A stretch of 63,631 nt of DNA from a virus, in the IMG/VR virus record IMGVR_UViG_3300048088_000081, positions 1 through 63,631 of that record. One strand, written 5' to 3'. Of the stretch, positions 44,774 through 52,112 are shown piece after piece. Made by a program: the position numbers and the translations under genes. Under the pieces are notes generated by a model. It saw nothing but the letters and a program-made list of their open reading frames with translations, was not told the origin of the DNA and searched no databases. How positions within the stretch are numbered: position 1 is the first letter of the stretch; each line of letters starts with the position of its first letter.

Positions 44774-45006
44774 CAGCGCTTCTTTCGGTCAGAGCGTGGC
44801 TTTGAGGGTTCGCCTTCGACGGCTATGGAGGGGAACTTACGGCGCACTTTGGCCGCAATTTTCGCCTTCAGTTCCGGATGAAATTGAGATGCCCTAGCCA
44901 ACGCATTACGGGCGTGGCTAGGGTCATTAATCGGGAAACTGCGGTGTGGCCCCGCGAACGCGCTATCGGGCAGCGCGTTTCTTTGGGCTGCCTTTAAGCG
45001 TGCCAT
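44773..45006 (-). CDS. Small basic phage protein (ALPDSAFAGP type)
   Basis: 77 residues, strongly basic at both ends. The block ALPDSAFAGPHRSFPINDPS followed by HARNALARAS is a short conserved module common in phage structural proteins, where it may bind DNA or another virion protein. C terminus KPRSDRKKR. Confidence 0.6.
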   Translation of the reverse strand: MARLKAAQRNALPDSAFAGPHRSFPINDPSHARNALARASQFHPELKAKIAAKVRRKFPSIAVEGEPSKPRSDRKKR

Positions 45007-45014
45007 AGTGATCC

Positions 45015-45287
45015 TTAGTCGGACTTCTCGGCGTCCTCGCCAATCTCGCCCTTGGTCACCATCTTTATGCGAGCAGCCGTGGACAGCGGAGCCAAATTTG
45101 CGCCAATCCGTCCGCCCCTGGCCCGACCGCGCTTCCCGTGGTGAGCCTTGGGCTTGTCGCCCTCGCCCATTACACGGCCACCCTTCTTCTTCTCCTTGGC
45201 ACGCTCCATCGCAGGAGAACCAACAGCATTGTACTCATGCTCAACTACGCCGCCATCCTTGCGGGCCATATGACGTGCTCTAGACAT
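45015..45287 (-). CDS. Small basic protein with GGR motifs
   Basis: 90 residues with KKKGGRVMGEG and GRARGGRIGANLAPL in a Lys/Arg/Gly/His-rich chain, probably disordered. The same GGR motif occurs in several other late proteins here (see findings). Position between a decoration protein and a beta-helix protein suggests a virion or nucleoid-binding component. Confidence 0.55.
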   Translation of the reverse strand: MSRARHMARKDGGVVEHEYNAVGSPAMERAKEKKKGGRVMGEGDKPKAHHGKRGRARGGRIGANLAPLSTAARIKMVTKGEIGEDAEKSD

Positions 45288-45328
45288 TACTTACTCCTTT
45301 TCACCCGGATCCGTGGGCTCGGTTAAAC

Positions 45329-46303
45329 TTAGGTGGCCTTGAGGCCAATGAAGGTCGTGGTTGCACCAGAGGCGCTGATCTGGTTGATGTAAACCGGTCC
45401 AGAACCCGCTACGGCCGTGAACCCAACCGTGATACAGTTGTTCAGAACCAAACTTCCGCCGGAACTTGCGCTTGCTACAATGGCTGCCGCCGCCGCAGAC
45501 TGACCAGAGTCAACACCCTGGAGGAAAGCGCAATCATCGAACAGAGCATAACGGTCGATTGCGCTCGCGCCCACGTTGATATGAGCGCTGGCCGACACGC
45601 TTGTCAGCATCTGGAACACACAGCCTCGGAAGATATTCCTCGCGGCGCCCTGACCAGAGGTTGCGTTCGCAAGGAACTCCATGGTATAGTTAGTTCCAGT
45701 CGCACGAACGGCGGTGTCTCCACCAATCGTGCAGTTCTCAAACAGATTTTCGTCACCGAGAACCGTTAGAGCCCTAGACCCAGCCTGCGCCGCAGCCGTA
45801 GCGCTACCAGTCTGGATGAAGTTGCAGTTCTTGTAGTAGTTCTGATGGTTGGAGTTCTCCCAGGCAACCTGAGTTGCCGCCTGAGCGATACCAGCGAAAA
45901 CCTCGATGTTCTGGAAGATACAGCCAGAAGCCGTGACTTGCACAAGGGGGGAAACAGCACCCGTGGTAGCGGCCGTGTTCGTGATCGCAAGACGCGCCCG
46001 AGAGTTCTGCGAAGGCGCCGATAGCCCAATCATGTGGGTCTTGGCCTTGCTCCAGACCAACTTCGCCGTGAAATGGACCGAACCGGTCACAAACACAACG
46101 TCGTTGTTGTTCGCAAGACAGGAAGCGTGCGCCTGAACTAGCGTCTTAAAGGGATCCTGCGGACCACCAGTGTTGCCGTCAGACCCATTCGTCTCGTCCA
46201 CCCAGAAGTAATTCCCAGTGAACGGAGGGACACCAGCAACGCCGAAAAGCGGCATCCCAAGCTGGGAGCCAATGTTCGTGTACGAACCATTGAAAAGCGC
46301 CAT
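45329..46303 (-). CDS. Right-handed beta-helix virion protein
   Basis: 324 residues. GNYFWVDETNGSDGNTGGP followed by DPFKTLVQAHASC is the start signature of pectate-lyase-like parallel beta-helix proteins in phage particles. Repeating turns follow: GCIFQNIEVFAG, NYYKNCNFIQTG, NLFENCTIGGD, NIFRGCVFQML, ALFDDCAFLQGV and LVLNNCITVGF. Each turn puts an Asn/Asp-Cys on the same face. It lies next to the capsid gene in the transcribed order, with a homing endonuclease between them, so it may be a capsid decoration or a fibre. No catalytic residues recognised. Confidence 0.7.
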   Translation of the reverse strand: MALFNGSYTNIGSQLGMPLFGVAGVPPFTGNYFWVDETNGSDGNTGGPQDPFKTLVQAHASCLANNNDVVFVTGSVHFTAKLVWSKAKTHMIGLSAPSQNSRARLAITNTAATTGAVSPLVQVTASGCIFQNIEVFAGIAQAATQVAWENSNHQNYYKNCNFIQTGSATAAAQAGSRALTVLGDENLFENCTIGGDTAVRATGTNYTMEFLANATSGQGAARNIFRGCVFQMLTSVSASAHINVGASAIDRYALFDDCAFLQGVDSGQSAAAAAIVASASSGGSLVLNNCITVGFTAVAGSGPVYINQISASGATTTFIGLKAT

Positions 46304-46338
46304 TTCAACTTCCTCTGTTAGACAGGAGACTCCCGCCC

Positions 46339-47076
46339 CTAGTCGTCGGGTTTATTCCATTTATCCAAGTACGAAATCACCGAACGAAGTATTTCTTCAG
46401 ATTCACTCAGCATTCCAACGGCAACATTGCAATTAGTGCAAAGTAAATCTCGGACCTCTCCGGTATCGTGGTTATGGTCCACATTCAACCATCTTACCTT
46501 TCCGTTTCTAGTGCCGCGCTCCGGCTTAAAGCAGATAGCGCACACACCATTTTGAGCGGAAAGTTTAGCTTGATATTCCTCGATGCTTATACCGAACTTC
46601 TTTCGAAGATCCTTATCCTTATACATTTCCAGATTTTTAGCTCGATGCGCCCGATTATAGGCGTTACGACCTTCATTCGTAGAGAAATCGAATTCAGCCT
46701 CTACCCAGTGATGGTTATTCGGACCTATGGGAGATTCAGGATCCTTAGCAGCCAACCTATGTTGTGGCTTCGGTCTTTCTCCTACTGTAGTCACAAATTC
46801 ATCGAAAGATGCCCACCCATGATCTCCGGCGGTCGCCTCTCTCCAAACCGCCCGCATCCTTATGCGAGCCATCTTATCGAAGAGACGGGCTCTCTTTTCT
46901 TCTTCGGTCGGGAAAACGCCGATTTCAGCGCCCTTCCGCAACTCTATTGCTTCATCAAGAGTCTTGCGGCGGCCTAGGTATATTCTGCCGTTTGCACCCT
47001 CAATGTGGACCCGCCAAGTCTTGCGGTCCTTTTCCCAATGAATGCCGGGAACTCCACTCGATATTCTCTGGTCCAT
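46339..47076 (-). CDS. HNH homing endonuclease with N-terminal AP2-like domain
   Basis: 245 residues from the ATG at 47076. Residues about 5-50 (SGVPGIHWEKDRKTWRVHIE, then YLGRRKTLDEAIELR) are an AP2-type DNA-binding domain. After a basic helical region, the C-terminal part is a recombination-endonuclease-VII-type HNH: CAICFKPE, LNVDHNHDTGEVRDLLC and TNCNVAVGML. The zinc Cys and the DHNH catalytic residues are intact. Free-standing HNH genes of this kind home into phage genomes next to conserved genes; this one sits between the capsid and a beta-helix gene. A perfect hairpin abuts its start codon. Confidence 0.85.
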   Translation of the reverse strand: MDQRISSGVPGIHWEKDRKTWRVHIEGANGRIYLGRRKTLDEAIELRKGAEIGVFPTEEEKRARLFDKMARIRMRAVWREATAGDHGWASFDEFVTTVGERPKPQHRLAAKDPESPIGPNNHHWVEAEFDFSTNEGRNAYNRAHRAKNLEMYKDKDLRKKFGISIEEYQAKLSAQNGVCAICFKPERGTRNGKVRWLNVDHNHDTGEVRDLLCTNCNVAVGMLSESEEILRSVISYLDKWNKPDD

Positions 47077-47104
47077 GTGCGGTCTCCATTGCTGAAGACC
47101 GCAC
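47077..47104 (-). promoter_or_regulatory. Stem-loop abutting the HNH start codon
   Basis: Perfect 9-bp arms GTGCGGTCT (47077-47085) and AGACCGCAC (47096-47104) with a 10-base loop end at the base next to the ATG. The GGAG Shine-Dalgarno of the HNH gene (47084-47087) lies half in the arm and half in the loop, so the folded RNA would hinder ribosome binding. Comparable RNA hairpins repress early translation of homing endonucleases in T4. Confidence 0.65.
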
Positions 47105-47133
47105 CGTAGCACACCTTTTATGGGAACGCAATA

Positions 47134-48060
47134 CTACGATGTGGGCAAGGTACCCCAAATTGCGCGCGGGTCATTGTAATTGAACGAGTAGCGCTCCCAA
47201 CCCTTCACCATGAGGTTATCAGTCGTAAAATCGACCTGCATGTCTATCTCAAACGGCTCGCGTTCGAGATACAGCAGTCCCGGCTGGTCCGTCTTGATGA
47301 ACCATGGGAATGCGGAGGTGAAGAACACGTCCTTGACGTATTCGGAGACGCCGCCGGCAACGGTTGGCAGAACGTTGATGTCGTTCATTGCCGTTCCGGG
47401 ACGGAGTTCCGTGCGCAGGAGGCGGAGGGCGGTTGGCTCGTTGTTCGGGTGAATAACGAGCGTCTTTCCCGTGGCCATCATACGGAGGCCGGCGTTGTCG
47501 TAGAAGCCGGTCTGGATGCTAATCATCCCGTTCAGGAGGGATGCTTCGTTCAGGTCTACGTCCGTAGTTGGACGGTTGGCCCAGGTTGTCGGACCGGATC
47601 CGCCGGCCGGCAGCGGGTGCGCGGTGTTCAAGAGCGAGACGCCGTCGCCACCGACTGTGGTGTCGTAGGTGCCTGCGTTATTGAAGACGGCAGCCGCGTA
47701 AATTTCCTTGGTCTGAGCGAAGGAGCGCTGGAGACCGAGGTTGGATGGGCGGAACTGGGCCTTGTAGAGGTTGTCCGCGATTGTATTACGGGTAATCGCG
47801 TAACCCAGGCCGATGCCGGTATGAAGCTGGTTGTAGACCCATGCTTCTCCCGAGTTGTTGTCGAATACGGTCTGGCCGCCGTCCGACTTAAGCTGTGCGA
47901 GAGGCAGGAAGCGCATCGAAGCGGTGCGTTCCTGGGCCATCTCTGACTTGCCCTGGTCGAACAGTTTTGGCCAGATTGACGGCCACTGCTTGTATTCACC
48001 CGTGACACCACGGAGGCCGGGGAGCAGAAGGTCCCGAATGGCTGCGACGTTAATTGCCAT
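47134..48060 (-). CDS. Major capsid protein (Mu gpT-like)
   Basis: 308 residues, usual size for HK97-fold capsid proteins of the Mu gpT group. Features: N-terminal IRDLLLPGLRGV, IGLGYAITRNTIADNLYK, RSFAQTKEIYAAAVFNNAG, GDGVSLLNTAHPLPAGG, a central helix, KTLVIHPNNEPTALRLL and a C-terminal P-domain strand region ending WGTLPTS. The position after scaffold and decoration genes and before the HNH insertion agrees. A small protein at 62646-62894 repeats two of these blocks. Confidence 0.82.
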   Translation of the reverse strand: MAINVAAIRDLLLPGLRGVTGEYKQWPSIWPKLFDQGKSEMAQERTASMRFLPLAQLKSDGGQTVFDNNSGEAWVYNQLHTGIGLGYAITRNTIADNLYKAQFRPSNLGLQRSFAQTKEIYAAAVFNNAGTYDTTVGGDGVSLLNTAHPLPAGGSGPTTWANRPTTDVDLNEASLLNGMISIQTGFYDNAGLRMMATGKTLVIHPNNEPTALRLLRTELRPGTAMNDINVLPTVAGGVSEYVKDVFFTSAFPWFIKTDQPGLLYLEREPFEIDMQVDFTTDNLMVKGWERYSFNYNDPRAIWGTLPTS

Positions 48061-48063
48061 GGC

Positions 48064-48699
48064 TTAGACCCCCAATAGTGCTTTGTACTGCTGATTATTG
48101 AACGCCACGATGACGTTGTTATAACCAGTAGTGATGTCCGCGCCATTTGCCCCTGGAGGCGAGGTTACCAAGTTGACGACCTTGAACGGCAGCGTGTTCG
48201 TTGTCGTATAGGTGTTGGTCAGATGCATACCGGAGATGCCGGTAGTCGTGTTTCCAACAGGGGTTGACTCGACATCGACGCAAGTGCCGATATTGGCGAA
48301 CCCGCAGGCCGTAGAACCCGCTTGGACCATCCACTGAGACTGAGGATCGTCACAGACGTAGCAATCAACGTCGGCGGCGGCGTCAGACCCCGGATAGTAG
48401 TTGTTGTAAACCGTCTTCTTCTGGCTGGTTGAGTAGTAAGAGCAGCCGAGGAAGATACCCACGAGGATCTTCGTTGCACCGCCCGCACCGTCGCCGTTCA
48501 CCCATGGGGTGATATAACCGGCGGCACTGGACGAGTCGTCGCCTGAAATCCACATCCGGACGGCATCGCCGTAGTAAACGGCGGTGACGAATCCGGCTTT
48601 AATCTTGTACGGGGATGCACTCCCCGCTCGCGCGAAATTGGGCATACCAGAGGCGGTGCCCATCTGCGCAAAGCCATAAGGCCCTGACACGTTTGCCAA
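48064..48699 (-). CDS. Head decoration/stabilisation-type protein
   Basis: 211 residues from a TTG at 48699 with a good AGGAG six bases upstream. ANVSGPYGFAQMGTASGMPN opens a beta-rich protein with VYYGDAVRMWISGDD, LVGIFLGCSYYSTSQKK and FANIGTCVDVES. Conserved-looking companion of gpT-like capsid genes in alphaproteobacterial podophages; probably coats or stabilises the head. Three Cys could be structural. Confidence 0.6.
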   Translation of the reverse strand: MANVSGPYGFAQMGTASGMPNFARAGSASPYKIKAGFVTAVYYGDAVRMWISGDDSSSAAGYITPWVNGDGAGGATKILVGIFLGCSYYSTSQKKTVYNNYYPGSDAAADVDCYVCDDPQSQWMVQAGSTACGFANIGTCVDVESTPVGNTTTGISGMHLTNTYTTTNTLPFKVVNLVTSPPGANGADITTGYNNVIVAFNNQQYKALLGV

Positions 48700-48954
48700 T
48701 TTTTGCTCCTCACGTCACCGCACAAAGGCGGATCGGCCTGAATCGGTACTGCCTAAGCAGCTATGTTTTCTGGGGTTTCCGATTCGCGGCGCGCGACGGA
48801 GAGTCCAACCGGCTTGGCCGGGTCTTCGCTCACTAGCCTCTCAGCGCGAGAACTTTGTGGGCCTTCAACGCCCCTGCATGGAGCATTGGTTATTTTGATA
48901 GGGTATCGGGGGAATTACCCCTTTGCAACAAGTATTATTTATCCGGTATACCGG
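48700..48954 (-). promoter_or_regulatory. 255-base non-coding leader before the decoration and capsid genes
   Basis: The longest gap in the leftward block. It holds no minus-strand gene; an antisense open frame across it looks spurious. It contains the palindrome CCGGTATACCGG (48943-48954), the inverted repeat GGGG-taatt-CCCC (near 48909-48921), a CCGGC/GCCGG hairpin (near 48811-48826) and the Shine-Dalgarno of the decoration gene. A possible promoter is TTGCAA (minus strand, near 48924-48929), 17 bases, TACCCT. Likely an internal promoter and regulated leader for the most highly expressed virion genes. Confidence 0.5.
48943..48954. promoter_or_regulatory. Palindrome CCGGTATACCGG next to the RHH gene
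   Basis: A perfect 12-base palindrome directly after the stop codon of the ribbon-helix-helix gene. The identical palindrome occurs once more at 6200-6211. Ribbon-helix-helix repressors bind short inverted repeats, so it could be an operator; this is inference. Confidence 0.4.
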
Positions 48955-49131
48955 CTAATCATTAGTTATTGGTTGAGGCTCATTCTTTGCGTCTATGATG
49001 ATGGCCCTGACGTATTCAGATACCGTTACGTTATTCTCGGCGGCAGTTGCTATAAGCCAGTCAAAGGATACCCTGTCTAGTTTCGCCTGTACCCGTATTC
49101 GATATGACTTTGGGCTAGCCTTTACTGGCAA
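48955..49131 (-). CDS. Arc/CopG-type ribbon-helix-helix protein
   Basis: 58 residues from a TTG at 49131, two bases after the preceding stop; no other start exists in this frame. The beta-strand SYRIRVQAKL (about 9-18), helix A VSFDWLIATAAENN (about 21-34) and a Thr-Val-Ser turn leading into helix B (SEYVRAIIIDAK) match the RHH fold of Arc/MetJ/CopG repressors. It would bind DNA as a dimer through its strand. A palindrome starts at the base after its stop. Likely regulator of the adjacent head genes. Confidence 0.6.
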   Translation of the reverse strand: MPVKASPKSYRIRVQAKLDRVSFDWLIATAAENNVTVSEYVRAIIIDAKNEPQPITND

Positions 49132-49133
49132 TT

Positions 49134-49733
49134 TTATATCGCCGTCCGTACATCATGCGGAGTAAGCCATTTTCCTTGACGCCATACTTCAGTTTTAATC
49201 TCTACCTCTCGCTCGTACTTTTCCTCAAATTCCTTTAGTTCCCGCCATGGATTTGACCTGTCTTCGACCGCCTGTATATCGCCTTCTATAATATCCCTTA
49301 GTACTCCAAGTTTATTTGACGGATACCCTGTATTAAGTGTATCCAGAGCAAAATCCCTTGCTGCCACGGCCTCTTTTTCGTTTGAATATGTATTGAAAGA
49401 GTGTTCGGTCTCCATTGTTACGCTGCCGTCTCTATACTGATAAAAACGCGCCTTTTCCAAACATGACCGAACATATTCATCGGATTCTTTATCCAACGCA
49501 GCCCATTGGTTCTTGTCCTGCTCTTCAAGCCACGAGGAAAGATACCGTTTGCCGTCCTTGGATAGAGTGCTTGAACCATCTTTCTCAAGTACGGTTTTCC
49601 ATTTACGGGTTCTTCCCTTTGTCGCTAATGGAACAACCGTAGCCACAGACCCAGCCACCGCAGACAAATCGGTTGCTGCGATGGCGAACGGTGCTAGACC
49701 TAGCCACGATAGTATCGTTCTGCGGGATATCAT
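49134..49733 (-). CDS. Protein with Tat-like signal sequence
   Basis: 199 residues. The N terminus ISRRTILSWLG then a hydrophobic stretch to about residue 28 matches the twin-arginine signal (S-R-R-x-I/F-L), followed by Ala-rich sequence with a plausible cleavage site. The mature part is highly charged and helical (EEQDKNQWAALDKESDEYV, LKEFEEKYEREVEIKTE). No domain recognised. Located among head genes, just before the RHH gene, with a 2-base gap. Alternatively the N terminus is just a membrane anchor. Confidence 0.6.
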   Translation of the reverse strand: MISRRTILSWLGLAPFAIAATDLSAVAGSVATVVPLATKGRTRKWKTVLEKDGSSTLSKDGKRYLSSWLEEQDKNQWAALDKESDEYVRSCLEKARFYQYRDGSVTMETEHSFNTYSNEKEAVAARDFALDTLNTGYPSNKLGVLRDIIEGDIQAVEDRSNPWRELKEFEEKYEREVEIKTEVWRQGKWLTPHDVRTAI

Positions 49734-49735
49734 GC

Positions 49736-50278
49736 TTAATCCTCAATTGGTACGGGGCGCTCCCAAGTCTTCGTCACACGCGGCTTCACTGAGTCGTGGT
49801 CCCTCGTAAGAGTCCCGTCAGGTGTGGCCCCGAGGCGCTGTTCGGCCTCACGTACCTGCCGGCGGGCGTTTGACCGCATCTCAGTACGGGCTTCGTTGGT
49901 CAATTCGACCGGACGCTCCATGAGAATCAGGCCGTCCTTGATGATATGCGGCTCCTTGTATCCCGGCGGAAGTAGGTCTAGGTGGCGCTTTGGATCCACC
50001 GCCTCCCATCCCTGCTCTCTCATTGCCGCGATGTAGAACGGGTCTTCCTGTCCCATCACGGTGTAGCGCTTCCACTCGTAGCTCGACCCTTCCGGTATCT
50101 TATCGAGAGGGAAGTAGAACCGGTCCTCGTTGATCTGCGAAGTCCTACGGCGGCGGCGAGGTGCAGCCTCTGCGCGGACTGATTCGTGGACGGGCTCGTG
50201 TACCGGTTCACGGTCAATGGTGGGAGGGCGCTTCGGGCCGGGGCGAGTGATTTCCGGGGGTTGGGTAGTTTCAGACAT
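49736..50278 (-). CDS. Conserved head-region phage protein
   Basis: 180 residues from the ATG at 50278, in a TGATG overlap. After a Pro/Arg-rich N terminus (about 60 residues) comes a conserved-looking domain: RFYFPLDKIPEGSSYEWKRY, GQEDPFYIAAMREQGWEAV, LILMERPVELTNEARTEMR and a C-terminal DSVKPRVTKTWERPVPI. Proteins like this accompany scaffold and capsid genes of rhizobial podophages; it may be a head assembly factor. Function unproven. Confidence 0.6.
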   Translation of the reverse strand: MSETTQPPEITRPGPKRPPTIDREPVHEPVHESVRAEAAPRRRRRTSQINEDRFYFPLDKIPEGSSYEWKRYTVMGQEDPFYIAAMREQGWEAVDPKRHLDLLPPGYKEPHIIKDGLILMERPVELTNEARTEMRSNARRQVREAEQRLGATPDGTLTRDHDSVKPRVTKTWERPVPIED

Positions 50279-50535
50279 CAGATGGCCTCTTTCGTGGTGG
50301 GAATAAGGTCTACAAAGTAGAATTGCCCCGGAAGTACTCTGTCGAATGCGTGCGGGTTGGTTACGTACATGGTCAGATTTGCGCTTGGTGTCCATTTCGA
50401 CCATTGGGAATTGGCCGATCCTTCCGGTCCATAAGCTGCCTGTAGAGCAATTTCCTCACCGACCTTAGCCCCACTCTGGTCACAACTAGACTTCACGGAG
50501 GCAATTGACATTTTTAGGCGTAACTTTGCAGTCAT
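50278..50535 (-). CDS. Small conserved head-region protein
   Basis: 85 residues. KLRLKMSIASVKSSCDQSG, NSQWSKWTPSANLTMYVTNP and GQFYFVDLIPT form a single beta-sheet-rich domain that I have seen described only as a phage hypothetical next to capsid genes. A GGAG Shine-Dalgarno precedes the start at 50535. Confidence 0.62.
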   Translation of the reverse strand: MTAKLRLKMSIASVKSSCDQSGAKVGEEIALQAAYGPEGSANSQWSKWTPSANLTMYVTNPHAFDRVLPGQFYFVDLIPTTKEAI

Positions 50536-50544
50536 AACGTCTCC

Positions 50545-50664
50545 TTACGTTATTAGGTAATTGATGAGGTCATAGAGGCCGAAACCCATGCCAACTATGA
50601 ACAGAAGGAATGGAACGTAGATGAGGAACAGTATTGTCAGTTCCTCGATGTCTCTACGTCTCAA
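50545..50664 (-). CDS. Tiny membrane protein
   Basis: 39 residues from a TTG at 50664 that overlaps the scaffold stop (TTGA), ending at TAA 50545-50547, nine bases before the next start. Sequence: charged N terminus (RRRDIEELT), then one hydrophobic helix (LFLIYVPFLLFIVGMGFGL), then DLINYLIT. It fits the stop/start coupling rule of this genome. Function unknown. Confidence 0.5.
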   Translation of the reverse strand: MRRRDIEELTILFLIYVPFLLFIVGMGFGLYDLINYLIT

Positions 50665-51695
50665 TGTGTGACTCGGCCGAGTTTGCCTTCAGCCTCAAGC
50701 TCCAGGAGGTTTCTGGCGTACTGTCCGAATGCTTCCTTGTCAGTGAGGTGCGGGAACGATAGTTTCGCGGCCTCTCTCTGGTCTTTATTCAAGGTTACAG
50801 ACCGAGTCGTACGGTTACCTGACGCGGCTGGCACGTCCCGATTCACGGGGGCTGATGGTTGCGCCCTTGGCTTTGGAGTTGGCTTTGGCTCGACCACGGC
50901 AGGAGTCACCTCAGCGGCGGCCGATACTGGAGTCCGGAGACCAAGCTTTTCCTCTATGGTCCGAAAGTAGTCGTCGCTCTCCAGGGTATAACCTGCCCTG
51001 ATTGCTGCGTAGTGCCCTTCCATCATCGAAGCATTCTTGACCGGATCTCCTCCGACTTGTGGAACGGCGCATTCCGGGTGAGACCGTAGCCACGCCTGAC
51101 TTCTGGGGGTGAACCCAGCCACGTATTTATCGAATGAGTTACCAGGAGCCTCTACACGTCCTTCCGTGACTGGACGCTTCGGCGCCAACTCAAGACGGAC
51201 TTTTTCCGCTTCGAGTCGGTCAATCTGCGCGGCTGATTTCGAGAGAGCCACTTGTGCCGCAGAAGCCTTCGGGAATTCACCGGCTTCCATCGCGCGCTCG
51301 AATTCACGCTGAGCGGCCTCCTGTTGCTGCTTTGCGGCCTCGATTCCTGAAGTTACAGCGGTTAGCTCGCTGTTGTCGGCCCTTTCACGAAGGGATGCAG
51401 CCTCTTCCTCTTGTGCCCTGCGCGCTTCCTCAGCGGCGAGTCGTGCAGAGCGTTCGTTCTGAGCAGTCTGTTCTGCGGCCACGCGAGCGGCCCGCTCAGT
51501 CTCCGCTGTCTTTGTCGCGGCCGTAAGTGCAGCGGCGGCATCGTCTACGGCTGACTTGTCGGGTTTTTGCGTTACCTGAACCTGAAGTTTTGGCTCTGGC
51601 TTTGGAGTCTCTTCTGCGAGATCGGGATTGTCCGTCACATCAACAGTGACTTCTCCGTCATCGTCTACTTCGATTTCTGCGTCTTTATCGGACAT
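50661..51695 (-). CDS. Scaffolding protein-like coiled coil
   Basis: 344 residues, acidic N terminus (DKDAEIEVDDDGEVTVD), then a long helical, Ala/Glu/Arg/Gln-rich region (about 50-175) with coiled-coil character, then FDKYVAGFTPRSQAWLRSHP and a Pro-rich linker, ending in a helical C terminus (LNKDQREAAKLSFPHLTDKE). Scaffold proteins of short-tailed phages have this composition and lie upstream of the capsid gene, as here. A C-terminal capsid-binding helix is expected. Confidence 0.68.
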   Translation of the reverse strand: MSDKDAEIEVDDDGEVTVDVTDNPDLAEETPKPEPKLQVQVTQKPDKSAVDDAAAALTAATKTAETERAARVAAEQTAQNERSARLAAEEARRAQEEEAASLRERADNSELTAVTSGIEAAKQQQEAAQREFERAMEAGEFPKASAAQVALSKSAAQIDRLEAEKVRLELAPKRPVTEGRVEAPGNSFDKYVAGFTPRSQAWLRSHPECAVPQVGGDPVKNASMMEGHYAAIRAGYTLESDDYFRTIEEKLGLRTPVSAAAEVTPAVVEPKPTPKPRAQPSAPVNRDVPAASGNRTTRSVTLNKDQREAAKLSFPHLTDKEAFGQYARNLLELEAEGKLGRVTH

Positions 51696-51704
51696 ATTTT
51701 TTCC

Positions 51705-52112
51705 TTACCAAACAACATCAGGGCTGGGGATACGCATACGGAGGTGCATGTCCTCGACCATGCGGCAGAGAACACCACGGACTTTGATTTTTCTGCCATC
51801 GCTCACAAACATGGCGCACCAATCTCCGACATTCACATCCATTCCCTTGAAATCGTAGTTTTCATCAGAGACAAAGGCGTGCGGCCCCTTCTTCAGGACA
51901 AGACCGGCCTTCCCTTGGTGCTCTGATTCTTTTCTCGTCTGGTCTGGAACGTACAGTCCTGAGGCCATCTGTTCTGGCTGTTCGTAGACTCCAAGCAAGA
52001 CCCAGTTTCCGAACAATTCGATGTCGCTCAAATCACCAATCTGATCCAGAATCTGCTTCTTCGGATCGACCGTATGCTTCATGAGCATGTTAGGCTTCTT
52101 CAATGCACTCAT
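51705..52112 (-). CDS. GroES-like co-chaperonin (phage Cpn10)
   Basis: 135 residues from the ATG at 52112 (GAGGAAA upstream), overlapping the preceding gene by 23 bases. The Cpn10 barrel is visible: LFGNWVLLGVYEQPEQMASG near 35-54 (first strand and start of the mobile loop), DQTRKESEHQGKAGLVLKKG near 57-76, DVNVGDWCAMFVSDGRKIKV and a C-terminal VLCRMVEDMHLRMRI. Phage GroES homologues (T4 gp31) cap GroEL to enlarge the folding cage for capsid proteins. The location beside scaffold and capsid fits. Confidence 0.82.
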   Translation of the reverse strand: MSALKKPNMLMKHTVDPKKQILDQIGDLSDIELFGNWVLLGVYEQPEQMASGLYVPDQTRKESEHQGKAGLVLKKGPHAFVSDENYDFKGMDVNVGDWCAMFVSDGRKIKVRGVLCRMVEDMHLRMRIPSPDVVW

